Below, piece by piece: positions 21,904 to 34,054 of a DNA stretch of 64,000 nt; the stretch's first letter is position 1, and each line of letters starts with the position of its first letter. The notes beneath the pieces are model-generated. The model searched no databases and had not been told where the DNA came from. It saw only the letters and a list, made by a program, of their open reading frames with translations. Origin of the DNA: Diphasiastrum complanatum (taxonomy: Eukaryota > Streptophyta > Lycopodiopsida > Lycopodiales > Lycopodiaceae); the NCBI GenBank assembly GCA_029204225.1, contig CM055108.1, forward strand, positions 18,881,779 to 18,945,778. The letters are read 5' to 3'. A program made the position numbers and the translations under genes.

Positions 21904-24900
21904 GTAATTCGACCAGACAACACTTGTCGTATGATCGAGCAGACGACAAACAAGTTGCTGATGCAGATAAGGACACCTCTACCAGGCTAAAATAATCAGC
22001 AACTCTGAAAACATATTAAATGCTTCAGAAAATGAAGATCAGCTCTAGCATAGAGAATGTATCATTTGAACATGTGGAGTCTGTACGACATGAGTAGAAA
22101 AGACATTGTCACAGGTCTCGAGATTTCAAGGCCCGAAACTGAGTTCTGCGAAGCTTGTCAGAAAGGCAAGCAACATCAAAATCCATTCATGCATGAGGGA
22201 AGAAAAGCCAAGGAAGTTCTTGAGCTTATCCACTCTGATGTCTGTGGACCGATGAAGATGGATTTGCTCTCAGGTTCATGATACTTTCTGACATTCAAAC
22301 ATGATTACAGCCGGATGACCACGATCTAGTACTCAAAGAAGAAATCCGAAGTATTTGACTCCTTCAAGAAGTTCGTGGCATTTGTAGAGTGGCACACCTC
22401 GAAAAAGATACAGATCCTTAGATCTGACAATGGAGGTGAATACAAAAGCATAGAATTCTCAAGATTCTGCGAAGAACAGGGGATAGAACACCAGTTCACT
22501 CCTGCATACAGACCAGAATACAACGGTGTGGCAGAAAGAAGAAACAGAGCGCTAGTCGAAGGAGCCAGATGCATGACGGCACAAGCTCAATTGCCAAGTC
22601 AATTTTGGACTGAGACAATACCTGCAGCTGTACACCTGCAAAACAGATCTACAACGACAATGCTGGAAAACAAAACACCATACGAAATGTGGACAGACAA
22701 AAAGTCCGATCTGTCATATGTACGTGTGTTTGAATGTGCAGCATACAAGCACATTTCCAAAGAAAAAGGAAGCAATTTTGATGACAAATCTGAGCAAACA
22801 ATCATGGTCGGCTACTCGAACGGAACACGTGTATAGGCTCTACAACCCAACCACGAAGAAGGTTGTTTCAATAGAGATGTGAAGTTTGATAAATCCACAT
22901 TCCCTGGACTGAAAGACGAAAGAGACCTTGAGATCTTCACATTGCTGCCTATTCAAGAGGGAGATCGAGGACAAACATCAAATCAGAATGTAGAGTCGCA
23001 GACTCCAGAGTAGTAGGATGCAGAGGATCAACCCCACGAACAAGAAATGTTCGAGCAGCGACAAAACAAACCTCGAAGGTCAACAAGACCTCCAGATCGC
23101 TACTCTGACAATCTTCAATGGAGTGAAGACATGCAATTTGAATACTGCAGCTTCATAGAAGAGCCAACAACATATCAAGAAGCTAGCCAGAGTCCAGAGA
23201 GAGAATTCTGGAAGCAGACAATGTCAGAGGAGATTGAGTTGATGAGGCGAAATGAGACATGGACATTAGAGTCACTATCAAAAAATAGAAAAATAGTCGA
23301 TTGCAAGTGGGTATACAAGAAAAAGACGAAATCAGATGGCACCATTGGCCGCTATAAAGCCAGACTTGTCCGAAGGGCTACACGTAGAGATTGATGAAGA
23401 GTGAGAATCAGGATCGCAGTCGTGAAGCTTTCGTGAAGGAACCACGACTCTCTTGCGCTCGGATGGAGTTCAGATGCGATCGCTGGACACTGCCAGCTGA
23501 ATCACTCCTACAGTCCTCCAAAGTGTAGTCAGGCACTGCTAATCTACATTATAAAATTAATGCAACATTCAACATAGTTTCAACCAAGGTGCAGACTTCA
23601 AATGAACAAGAAAACTCAGACACACGATTAACAACAGACGCATTTGCATTCGAGATCAGACACAACGAGAAAAACATCTATATTGATCTTTCTCTGATTT
23701 CTTCAAGCACTGCATGCAAATCCACACAGTGCGTTGGCATGGGAGAAACACAGTTCTCTCACGAGCAATCGTCTCGCTTTACTAGCAGACAGTTGGATCT
23801 ACAGATCCTAGACATAATTGTCTTCGCACGCAGGCGGACATGTATTCTGTATTTCATCTTGATTGTTTACTTGCACCAAACTACTACATTACATTGTATG
23901 TGTACTATGTTGATATATATGTCAAGTATCATCTAGTAAGTATAGTCGCTCTATGTAAATCTAAGATTAGAGTGATTAAACATCTACAACTAATCAGGGA
24001 ATTACAAGAGTGGTAGATTAGCCATGACCTAAAATGTATCTGCTGACGTCATGCCATCAGATCAGATATTTGTACTGCTAGGTACTTGTGTGATCTTTGC
24101 TGGTACTCTTTGGAGCGTGAGGGCAAAATGGACTTCGTGACATTTTTCGTGTTGCGTCGTTTGTTTCGTTTTGCTCGTCTGCGTTTCTCTCGTACTGGAC
24201 CACAAAAGATTCTCGTGCTAGACCGCAAAAGATTCTCATTCGTGAACCTTTCGTGTTCACGAACCGTTCATCTTCGTCTGTTTTGACTTTCGTGTTCGCG
24301 AACCGTTCGTCTTCGTTTCCTTTGACTTTCATGTTCGCAAAACTTTTTGTGCTTCGTGTCTCCTGACTTTCGTGTTCGCGAACATCTTTGTCAGGCTGAG
24401 AGTTGCTAGCAAGGCTTTGTAGTTAGAAACATTTCGTTGAGATATGGTGTCGATTATTTCGACACGTATGGTCAAGATGACAAGCATAAGGCTACTCCTT
24501 GCATACGCCACACAGTACAATCTGAAAATTTGCCAGATTGACGTGAAAACAGCCTTTCTCCATGGAGATCTAGAGGAGGAAATCTCCATGAAGCAACCTG
24601 AAGGCTATGAAGACCCTGACAATAGACAATATGTCTATTGATTGCAGAGATACATCTATGGTCTAAAACAGGCATCACGAGCCTAGTATAAAAAGCTTGA
24701 TGGTCTTCTGAAGTCTCTAGACTTCAATCCTACTCAACCAGACTGCAATGTCTACATTAAAAGAGTAGAAAAAGATTTTGTGATACTAACCATTTTCGTG
24801 GATGATTCACTGATGATAGGAAATTCCTTGATGTTGATCAAAGACACGAAAAGTCAGATTTCTAAAAGCTACAAAATCACAGATCTCAGAGAAGCAACAA

Positions 24901-25667
24901 AATGCCTAGGGCTGGAGATCAGAAGAGATCGAACAAAGGGCGCAATGCACTTGAGTCAGTCAAAATATGCCAAAAAGGTGCTAAAGCAGTACCACATGAT
25001 GGATTGCAAAGAAAAGGCCACACCAATGATAGCTGGAGCCAAGCTCACAAAGCAATATTTTTCAAAAACGGAAGAAGAAGAACAGAGGATGGTAGGTATA
25101 CCCTATAAGAACTTAATCGATAGTCTGATGTACTTGACAATTTGTACCAAACCCAATCTGGCTTTCTCTGTTTACACCTTGAGCCAATTCTCTTTCAATC
25201 CTGGCATGGCACATTGGTAAATGGCAAAACGAATCCTACAGTATCTGCAGGGTACCCAGAATATTGGATTAACCTACAAAGCTAAAAACGAAAAAAAAAT
25301 ATTCGAGTTGCATCACTACAGTGATGCGAACTGGGCGAGCTGCAAAGATGACAACAAGTCCATTACCGTAGGATGTACAATAGCGTGTGGAGCTGCAATC
25401 AGCTGGATATGCAAAAAGCAAACCTTGGTGGCTCAATCCTCTTGCGAAACTGAATATGTCATAGCTTCAAAGGTTGCGAATGAGGTAGTGTGGCTACAGA
25501 TGATGCTGGAGGCAATCGAGATACCACGAGAGGAGCCAAGCATGATGATGATGGACTCTCAAAGTGCCATCTATCTGTCCCAGGATCATGTCTTCCATTC
25601 AAAGACAAAGCACATACCTCTGATGTACCATCACATTCGAGATTTGATCTCGAAAGGAGAGCCCTAG
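21904..25667 (+). pseudogene. Ty1/copia polyprotein remnant, interrupted by an LTR-like insertion
   Basis: Plus-strand blocks in copia order: protease tail (NTCRMIEQTTNKLL, 21930), GAG-pre-integrase (FCEACQKGKQ, 22057-22281), integrase core with LRSDNGGEYKS and NGVAERRNR (22375-22836), linker and RT start (CKWVYKKKTKSDG, up to about 23386), then a 1046-bp insertion. RT resumes at 24443 with IDVKTAFLHGDLEEE and FVDDSLMIGNS (24444-25220), followed by RNase H with YSDANWASCKDDNKS and FHSKTKHI (25221-25667). In-frame stops (for example CAG to TAG at 23385, TGG to TAG at 24687, and TAA at 25218) and a lost protease N-terminus make it dead. Its 3' LTR follows at 25795. It is the same family as the fragments at 5.7-7.4 kb. 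Confidence 0.88.
23387..24442. mobile_element. LTR-like insertion with GAGAT target-site duplication
   Basis: The copia RT frame halts at 23386 and resumes at 24443. Direct copies of GAGAT flank the interval (23387-23391 and 24438-24442). Treating one as the duplication makes the host RT sequence contiguous across the junction in the conserved region before the VKMTS motif. The inserted 1046 bp (23392-24437) starts TGATGAAG and ends TTTCGTT. It contains no coding sequence but many TTCGTGTTCGCGAAC-type words, and shares extended similarity with 33320-33900. It behaves like a solo LTR. Confidence 0.72.
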
Positions 25668-25794
25668 GTCCAGTATATAAAATCAAAAAATATGATTGCA
25701 GATCTGCTCACGAAACTGCTCGACAAGCCACTATTTGCCAAGCAAAGAAAGACAATTGGATTAAACGTACAAAGCTGCAAGGTTCAAGAGGGAG

Positions 25795-26611
25795 TGTCAG
25801 AAATGGTGAACTCCTGCAACTTTGTCGCAGCACGAACAAGAAACGAAGGTTGAACGAGAACAATTCACGATAGTCAACATCCCTTGACTCGAAGCACGAA
25901 CAATTCGCGAATCATTTGTGAATCATAACCACACCTCTAGGACCGCAAACCGCAAAGGGATGCACAAACGAAAAACTACGAAAGAGACAAAAAGAACGAA
26001 ACAAACGAAGAGGAATCTTTCTCACTGCCAGCTGGCAGCTCAATGGGCTTCGAGTCGTAGACTTCACGCCCAGCTGAAACGAGTGTTCACGACGGAGACT
26101 AACTAACTAGTTGATTAGCGTTAACTAGTCTTGTGATTCTACGTTTAGCCATCTTGTAAACTCCACAATGTTGAGGTATAAATTATCTTCTCTGGATCAT
26201 AAAAAATGTGTGAAAAATAATCTAAATAGAGAGATCTATAAGAGACAGAGAGAGAGAGACGTAGTGAGTAGAGCTAAGAAAATACTAGAAGCTATAGTTG
26301 TGCATGAAAGTCTGCCAACGAGCAGAACACAACGAAAGAGCAGAGTGTCATTCCGCCACCGAGCGAGACACTGACGATCTCACTCTAAAAACTAAACTGA
26401 TAATATGGTTGCTCTATTTTCATGCATCTCCTTGTCTTGTGCTGTCATTTGTCTTGATTGCTAGAATAGAATGTGTTCTGTGATGTGTAGTCGTGTGTCT
26501 GGGATCCTGTAAACAGCTTCTGCGCAAAGAGAAATTTCAAAGACACAAAATCGTTCACGAATAAGAAGAAGACAAAAAGGGAAACAGTCTCGCTTTCGCG
26601 ACATTTCGCAC
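25795..26611 (+). mobile_element. Copia 3' LTR (family of the 21.9-kb element)
   Basis: It begins TGTCAGAAATGGTG right after a polypurine tract CAAGAGGGAG (25785-25794), 118 bp past the RNase H stop. It matches the inverted fragments at 5771-6475 and 7185-7417. The 3' limit near TTTCGCGACA is estimated from the inverted copy, which ends GCGACAACA before its primer site. TTCGCGAA words occur at 25860-25925. From 26611 to 27040 I see no gene. Confidence 0.65.
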
Positions 26612-27039
26612 CTCCTCCGCTAGTTGAGAACAATCCAAGCACAAGAAATCACACAAAACAAGCTAAATCCACTCCAAAAACCACCTAAAAACACTCTAAA
26701 AAAACAAAAACAACTAAAAATACAACTAAACTAGTTAGTGAAACCTATCCTCGGCATCGACGCCACTGTAGGGTGTGTAGTTTTGGTTGGTGAGCAGCCC
26801 TTCCGCCTGTCGAAGAGGGTTAGAATACTAGATAGGTACCTAACTATGTCAAGTTGCTAGATTTAGTTGCATTCTACTCTTTTCCCTAACTCCAATTCAC
26901 TTTAACCCTACCAACTCCTACACTAACCACACACACACATCATGATCTTGAGTGAAAGAGAGGGAGAGAGATAAATAGATAGAAGTAGAAAGTAGAGAAG
27001 AGGGAGAGAAAGAGAGTGAGAGGGGAGGTTAGCTCATGC

Positions 27040-27167
27040 CATAGATCCCATTCAAAAAGAGTAGCAAGAGAGATGATGACCCAAATGCTTACCATCTTGG
27101 CCACGGGTTCACAAGTCTCATCATAGTCAATACCATGTTCTAAAGACGGTACCTGAAGAAGGCTCAA
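27040..27167 (-). pseudogene. Copia reverse transcriptase scrap
   Basis: The minus strand encodes EHGIDYDETCEPVAKM and a following IISLATLFEWDLW, the conserved stretch between RT fingers and palm of copia. It closely resembles GIDYDETFAPVAKM in the element at 47.8-54.2 kb. Sequence beyond both ends is unrelated. Confidence 0.75.
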
Positions 27168-27354
27168 TTGAGTCTATAAAGAAGGCTCACTCGAGTCTAT
27201 ATAGACTGGGAGAAGAAATGAAAGGACCGATCAGTCTTTGTGTCACACTCCACTATGATTGGGGATGGGAAACCCTTAGAAAAAAGGGCCTAGGAATTGA
27301 TGAAAATTATGCAACGTAAGATGGACATATACAAAGCCTTTTCCATGTCATGAA

Positions 27355-27842
27355 AAACACTTGGGTGAATCCCAATGTTGTAAACAAAGAAATATTCAAC
27401 TTGAAAGTGGCTAACATTAAATGTTAAGCTACCTACCTTCCATCCTTATCAATATGTAACTTACCTACTTTTCCACATGGCTTGTAAGCCATAGGACACC
27501 TAGGAAAATGTGCCCTCCTACTCCTCCCCTTTTGCTCTAACTAATGGATAAACACCCTCTCATACCTATACACCTCACCCTCTCACTTTACTTATCCTAG
27601 AGTCTCCTTACACCTCTCACACTCATTTTGGACACCTCAGCCACTCCCTAAAGGCTACACATTCTCTATAAAAGGACTAACTCGCCCCGCTCCCTCATTA
27701 TTCATCTCCCATTTTTGCTTTGCCTCTTGCTTTTGCTTCTATGTGTATAGGTGCTTGGAAGAAAGCTTGGAGCTATGGCTTGAGGAGGATATGTCAAGCT
27801 TGGATTGGAATCATTTTTGGAACCACTTACACACACTCTCAC

Positions 27843-27940
<98 letters not shown>

Positions 27941-28636
27941 AAAACTTTCACACCATCCATAAGACTGATGGTCATGCATGTATGGCTTTGCATGTCACAT
28001 CATCCATAGCTTAATGGTCAAGCATGTTTGATCTGAGAGTTGCATGTTTGATTGGAATTTGCATGTCTGATTTGAGAGCTTGCATGTCTGATTTGGGAAC
28101 TTGCATGTATGATTTGAAGCTTGCATGTTGAAACTAGAGCTTGCATGTCATACCATCCCTAGCCTAATGACTTTGCATGTTGGAATCGAAGCTTGCATGT
28201 CAGATTGGATTCATGCATGTCATGCCTCCTAATGTCAAATGTCTATGCATGCTCTTTTCTTGATCAGAAAGTCCTTGCATGTCATAAGGAACCACTTTTC
28301 TTGGTAAAAGATTCTCTAAGATCCAAAATTTGTTAACTTCTGGTCTATGTAAAGATCTAAGAATCCTTCCCAAAACCTCTGTATATGTATTTGGCCTTGG
28401 GCCAATTGATCTTGCATAATTTGAAAAAAAAATCCTTTGGGGGGGGGGGGGTCCCCATCTTGACCCCTCATCAAGTCTCTTGAATGAATGATTTTGTGAT
28501 TGAATGTTAAATTTTCTCTAAGTTTTGAGTTCTTTTGCAAGTTCTATTCAACAGTGTTTTGTTGATTTGTTCTTTTTAAGTCACAACTTCTAAGGTCAGG
28601 ACTTTAGAATTAGTAAACCTTCACTTCAAGTTCACA
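27355..28636 (+). mobile_element. Inverted copy of gypsy LTR with pol C-terminal tail
   Basis: The stretch 27355-27421 encodes the last codons of gypsy pol (NTWVNPN, NLKVANIKC then stop), and the LTR proper is taken as 27422 (TGTTAAGC) to 28636 (TTCACA), about 1215 bp. A TATA-like CTCTATAAAAGG lies at about 27664-27675. It carries the CT tract at 27845-27934 and a TGCATG/CATGCA array at 27970-28275. Right after the LTR, TTTGATATCAAAGCC (28638-28652) looks like a G-to-A decayed initiator-Met primer site. One LTR with pol before it and a primer site after it suggests a recombinant. Confidence 0.7.
27845..27934. repeat. (CT)n microsatellite inside gypsy LTR
   Basis: A 90-bp CT run, the inverted counterpart of the GA run at 17483-17565. 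The two copies differ by about 7 bp in length. Confidence 0.97.
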
Positions 28637-28665
28637 ATTTGATATCAAAGCCAAGGTCTATTAGT

Positions 28666-28927
28666 TAGAATAAAAGTAGAATCATTGTGCTACTGTACTG
28701 TGGGTCCTATTAGTGGATAAGGATCATTGGCCTCACCACGAGGCAAGTCGACGGGACACGTGTCCCGCCAATGGCAACCTGGGTCATGCATGGGTTGCCT
28801 GAGTGAACAACTATATGTACAGTGTAATTTCATTTTGAGAAATACAGTTGCTATGTGAGCTTGCTGTGGAGAGTGTTTTTTGTCTTGTGTAGCATGATCT
28901 GTGTTCCTGTGCAAAGCAAATTCTAAG
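28666..28927 (+). mobile_element. Copia 5' LTR with TAGAAT/ATTCTA ends and primer-binding site
   Basis: The LTR starts TAGAATAAAAGTAG and ends GCAAATTCTA(AG). It is directly followed by TGGTATCAGAGC (28929-28940), a perfect initiator tRNA-Met primer site. The reverse complement lies at 21012-21281. It begins only about 30 bp after the gypsy LTR, so the copia probably inserted there. Confidence 0.72.
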
Positions 28928-30212
28928 TTGGTATCAGAGCGGTATAGGGAGTGTACACAGTACAACATCGTCGTTGAAGAGAGCTTCAGGAGACTGTCTT
29001 CTGAGAGTTCGGGGTTTACGGCAGGTTGAAGACGGAAGGAGAAACACTGGTGCAGAGAGTTTAGCACACAGAAGCTTGGTAAGCTTGAGACTGTGTGAGG
29101 ATTTAGAGACAAGAGTTGTCGGCCGAATCAGAACCTCGGCAAACAGAATTTTGAAATTCTGAAGTAGGCTATTCGGTGTTTGCAGCCAGTGTGCAATCAA
29201 TCAGACACCGTTTGACAAAGAGATTGAAGCATCGGCTTTCCAATGGTAGGGCGACCTCAAAGCAATTCAACCAGAGAGTTGTGAAAAGCAAGCCAAGATC
29301 AAAAGTTGCAAGCAGAACCCTGGTCCAGGGTTTGAAAGCCTAAATACTTGGTTTTTTTCTCTATTTTGAACTGTTTTGGTTGCTGTGAAATCTCAAAGAA
29401 GGGCGCCCTAGCAATATGAATCAGACCTGAAGTGGCCGTGGACAGCCGCAAGCAGTACAATGCGCTGGATCTACGAGAGCTGGGTGGCCAAAACCCTGCA
29501 GCCATAGCTTGAAGCTCGTGAAGGAGAGAAGGAGGCCGCGAGGAGGCTGTCGTGCGCGGTGAAGGGAGCGGAGCTGTAGCGCTCCAAAGTGTCCAGCGGC
29601 TGGAGTACCATGTTTCAATGTTTTGGAAAGATCACAACTATAGGATTGAGAGTAGATACGGATCGACGGTTGAGATCACGCTACTTAAGATGAATATCCA
29701 TAGTTGGATCAAAATCGACCTTTAGATAGAGTCTGAAGGGCAGTTGAAGAAGGCACAGAGGCTTTGAAGTAATAATAGCCATTCAAATTCAATAAAAAAT
29801 TTCACATTGAAAGTTGAGTTGGGTCCCAAGTTCATGAAGTGTGAAGTTTCTTCAATTTAAAGAAACAGTTCAAAAACGAGAAAAGTCCCTATTTTTAGGT
29901 CTTTTGTCTGTTTTGACCCAAACGAAAGGCTATAACCTCCAAACAAAGGGCACCCAAACTGTACCTGCAAGTACAGTACAACAAAACAGAGTGATTGCAG
30001 AGGAGAAAGTGTTCGGAGTGTGCCAAAAGTGATTTCACCATTCCACTGGGCACGTAGTTGGGAGTTGACGACTGAGTGCATTCCGGAAGGCGACGCCGAT
30101 TTGGCTTTCAAATTGGTGGAAAAGTGGCGAGTGGATTAGTAAGGGAAAAAGTGCAGGTCATTATTTTCAACTTCTGACATCATTGTTGGCCTCGGCATAC
30201 TGTTTTTAGCCT

Positions 30213-31384
30213 ATGGCAGAAGTTTCAAGCAGTTTTGCGATGGCAAACATGGGAGAGTCCATTTTGAGTGAAAGTAGCAAATTGAACGGGATTTCCAACT
30301 ATGCAATGTGGAAATTCAAAATAAAAAACATACTGATGGAGAAAGACGTGTGGGAAGTCGTCACAGGTGATGAGAGAAGGCCGCCAAATGAAGCGGATAT
30401 CAAAGTGTTCGACAAAAAGTTGAGGAAAGCTTTGCCCTTCATTAACTTGCCAGTGAAGGATCACATCATTACCCGCATTTGTGATGCTGTTACACCCAGA
30501 CAGGCATGGGATGTGCTAAGGAGCAGTGCGAGATGTCAAATCCGTCAAGAATCATGTTTTTGAAATCAAAGTTGAATAGTGCCTGCATGGAGCAAGGAGA
30601 GCACATTCAGACGTATATGACCAGAATCAAGACAATGAGGGATGAACTGCATTCTATTGGTGAGCGCATACGTGATATGGAGCTGGTGCACAATGCATTG
30701 TGTGGCATTGCAGAACCCTATCAGATGTTTGTGAGCGGAATATCATCAAGAGAAAGATTGCCAACCTTTGACAAGCTCATAGGAATCTTGATGCAGGAAG
30801 AGCAACGGCGAGAAATGGTGAAAGCTAGACGTCAAAATACTGACGATCAGGCACTTGCAACACGCCAGAAACAAGGCAAGGGCAAGGGCAAGAAGAAGTC
30901 TAAGCAGCAATTTGCCAAGACTCAGGAGGATGAGAGATCTTCCAGTAAGACCAAGAAGAAAGACAAGTGCTTCCATTGTGGTAAAGAGGGCCATTGGAAG
31001 AGTGAATGCCGCAAATTCTTGGCGGAACAAGGCAAGGGAAAACCAAAGCAACCAGGTAACCTTGTCGATGAGGGTGAGATTGAAGACTCTAGCATCTTCA
31101 TATCTGCATTGTCATCTAATCAAGATGATCAAGCGTGGTATATTGACTCGGGAGCCACAAGACACATGACAGGTAACAAGAATTGGTTCAGTAGCATGAA
31201 AGTGTTAGATAATGGAACGTCCGTCTCACAAGCAAATGGTGAGGTGTGCAAGATCAAGGGGATAGGCATTTTTTCTATCCAACTATCTGATGGCAAAAGC
31301 AGGATGATTAGGGAGGTACTTTACGTACCAGGTTTGAAGAAAAATCTACTTTCTGTTGGAGTTTTAAGATTTATGCAGGCCTGA
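30213..31384 (+). pseudogene. Copia gag-protease, frameshifted and truncated
   Basis: It starts MAEVSSSFAMANMGES and continues with a copia gag (YAMWKFKIKNILMEKDVWEVV). It shifts frame near 30535 and runs on with a coiled gag core (YMTRIKTMRDELHSIGERI), a Lys-rich stretch, a CCHC zinc knuckle CFHCGKEGHWKSEC (about 30967-31008), the protease AWYIDSGATRHMTGNK (about 31132), and LYVPGLKKNLLSVG, then stops at 31384. Integrase and most of pol are gone. About 1.27 kb of leader separates the primer site (28929) and the gag start; I see nothing else there. It is the same family as 61080-63510 (shared VSGISSRERLPTFDKL). Confidence 0.85.
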
Positions 31385-31689
31385 GGGACAAATTGTGCCA
31401 TATTATAAACGAGGTTTCTAGCATAAGAAACATTTCATGGCTTATCTTTCGATTTACCCGATAATATTGACAGTCTTCTTATGGGTGTTAGGGAGATTGA
31501 GAGCCTTAAGATACAACATACATGAAATGGCTCACACATCCTCATCACCATATGGCATACATCTCTTCATGCTACTTCTAAGTGATATTTGAGTAGATTA
31601 TCTTGTATTTATCTTTAGAATACAACAAAACATACTGCTTTTTAAGAAAATAGTCAAGGGGCTATCTATAGATGTTTTGATCCAGTGGA

Positions 31690-32170
31690 AAACAAAGTCC
31701 ATATAAGTCGTGATGTTATCTTTGATGAGTCCAAGATGTATGAAGACGAGGATGCTGAGACGATAGAGACATCCAGTGGGAAAGATGGTATAGTGAGGAT
31801 ACCACATGATGATGATCCATTCATTGACCTTCTGAGTGATGAACATGAGGATACATCTCAAGATACTACTACTCAACCTCAGATAGGTTGGAGAGGTAGG
31901 GACAAACCTTTTGGTGCAAAAAGGATAGAAATTGCAGATGACAAACGCAAGGAGAAGGATGTACCGTGGGATACATTTTCACTAGGAAGCCGATCGCCTG
32001 ACAAGAAGCTCCCTAAGTGGTTTGAGAGATTGTTGGAGAGCCGCGACATGAATGACTTTCCAAGATCATCTAGCCAGGGAGAGCTACAAAGATCAACAAG
32101 AGAGAAGACATAACCTGAGAGGTATGAAGCAAATTATGCTCTCTTATCTAGCATTATTCAAAGCAAAGAA
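31690..32170 (+). pseudogene. Copia integrase-RT linker fragment
   Basis: The frame 31685-32113 encodes KVHISRDVIFDESKMYED, the end of copia integrase, then an acidic linker with DDDPFIDLLSDEHED. After a TAA it continues PERYEANYALLSSI to about 32170, the start of the RT region. It fits the element that begins at 28666 with about 300 bp of foreign or decayed sequence between. Confidence 0.7.
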
Positions 32171-32355
32171 CCTTCGAGCTAACTTGCTATTCATCAGATT
32201 ATATATGACTAACATGTTGTAGATGTACTTTTGGTATGTAATGTAGACCAAATTCTATTTTTTGTCTCTGTGGATGTGTATACCAAGGCAGAAATGAGCT
32301 TCGCCGAGATCGGTCATGTCGAATTCGGAAGATAGCATTGTCTTGGCTTCTTTTA

Positions 32356-32937
32356 TCAAATCGATATTGTTGCTAAAAAGCAATGTATCATCCACGTACA
32401 AAGTGATATTGATAAAAGACTGCTGCACTCTGAAGTAAACGTATGAATCTGAAGAGCTAGGTGTATATAGTCATGATCAATAAGGAAAGTATTGATCCTT
32501 TGAAACCATGCTCTAGCAGATTGTTTCAAGCCATAAAGTGCCTTATGGAGTTTACAAACATGATTGTGCTTACCCTCGATAATATAACCTTTGGGGTGCA
32601 CCATGTAACTGTCTTCTTCAATAACTCCATTGAGATATGCTATCTATACATTCATTTGATGTATTTTCAAATCTGCTATAGCAGCAAATGATAGCAAAAG
32701 TCGAATAGAATAATGCTTGACTACTGGACTCAAGGTCTCAGTGCAGTCGATGCTGTATACCTGAGAAAATCCTTTGGCTACAAGTTGTGCCTTTCTTCTG
32801 TTAATGCTTCCATCTGCGTTGTACTTTACTTTGAAAATCCATTTGCAATTGATGGAAAAATGTGCACTCAAAAAATGCAAATTCCAGCTAGAACTCTGGT
32901 GACAAATCGATAAAAGTCTTGAACGATTCGCAAACAA
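32356..32937 (-). pseudogene. Copia reverse transcriptase fragment, minus strand
   Basis: Two minus-strand frames, read right to left: INCKWIFKVKYNADGSINRR, LVAKGFSQVYSIDCTETLSP and IRLLLSFAAIADLKIHQMNV (32937-32644), then HNHVCKLHKALYGLKQSARA with AWFQRINTFLIDH (32604-32356). This is RT fingers through palm, broken by frameshifts at about 32640. It is closest by eye to the copia at 57.2-59.3 kb. Confidence 0.82.
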
Positions 32938-33900
32938 TTTCGCGAAACTGTTTTGATCACAAATAATTTCTACTCAAGAACAATTCGCGATCTGCAACAC
33001 AATGAAATGAAATGAGAAGAAATCTAGACGAAAACGAAACGAAGTAAAGCGAAGCGAAACTTAAATGAGCTCTAACACTGATTCATGCTGGAAGCATAGA
33101 GATTGCGAAATGAAATGAAACGAAGCGAAACTAGACAAAAGAGAAGAATTCACAAAAAAGATCAATCAGGCTCTGTAACGAGACAAGACGAAACAAAACA
33201 AAACAAGATGAAACGAAGCAAAACAAAATGAAATTTAAGTGAGCTCGAAAATTGATTTACGCTTATAGCCAAGTGATCGCGAAGCGAAACGAAATGAAAC
33301 ACGAAGCGAAAGCATTCACGAACAAAATCAGTTTGTCAGGAGTTCAGATATGATTGTTGGAATTGCCAGCTATATCATTCCTACAATCCTTCAGAGTGTA
33401 GACAAACACTACTGGTCTACGTTAACAGATTAATATAGCATTCAACAAAAACAAACCAATGTGCGAAATTGAGTAAACAAGTGAATCAGATACACGAATT
33501 GTAACAAACAAATATTCATTCGAGATCATACAATCATTCAAAATAATATGTGCATAACAGGTACAATATTATCTATTGATCTTCTGTTTTTTCAAGCATT
33601 GTATGACATATCCACATAGTGCATTGGCGTGAGAGAAATACAGTTCTCTCACGAATAATGTCTTGCTTACTAGCGAACTTCTAGATCTACAAATCCTCTA
33701 CAAAATTGTCTCGCTCACAGACGGATATCTATTCTGTACATTTCATCTTCTTGTCTTATGCGTCAAATAGAAAGTATATAGTTCGCGAATTTTTTTGTGT
33801 AACTTCCAGATTAGAAAGATTAAACATCTACAACTAATCACGAATTACAAGAGTGGCAGATTAGCCACAATCTAGAGTACTTCTGCTAAGAGTGAAAGCT
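32915..33900. mobile_element. LTR-like repeat related to the insertion at 23.4-24.4 kb
   Basis: The segment 33320-33900 aligns by eye with about 23460-24060, with shared words such as CAGTTCTCTCACGA and TTAAACATCTACAACTAATCA. The left part (32915-33320) is full of TTCGCGAA and GAAACGAA words. It has no coding sequence and unknown ends; LTR identity is inferred from its relative. Confidence 0.55.
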
Positions 33901-34054
33901 AGAAATTTTTGGTAAGATCTTTGAGTATCATTCAAGCTTGTGTGCTAGTTTGATAGAGACAAGCCTATAGGCATTCTAGAAAGCTTTAGGCCTTTTCATA
34001 GATCTTTTAAAATTCAAAAATCTTTGTGATTTTTAAAAGAGCATTCATTCTAAA

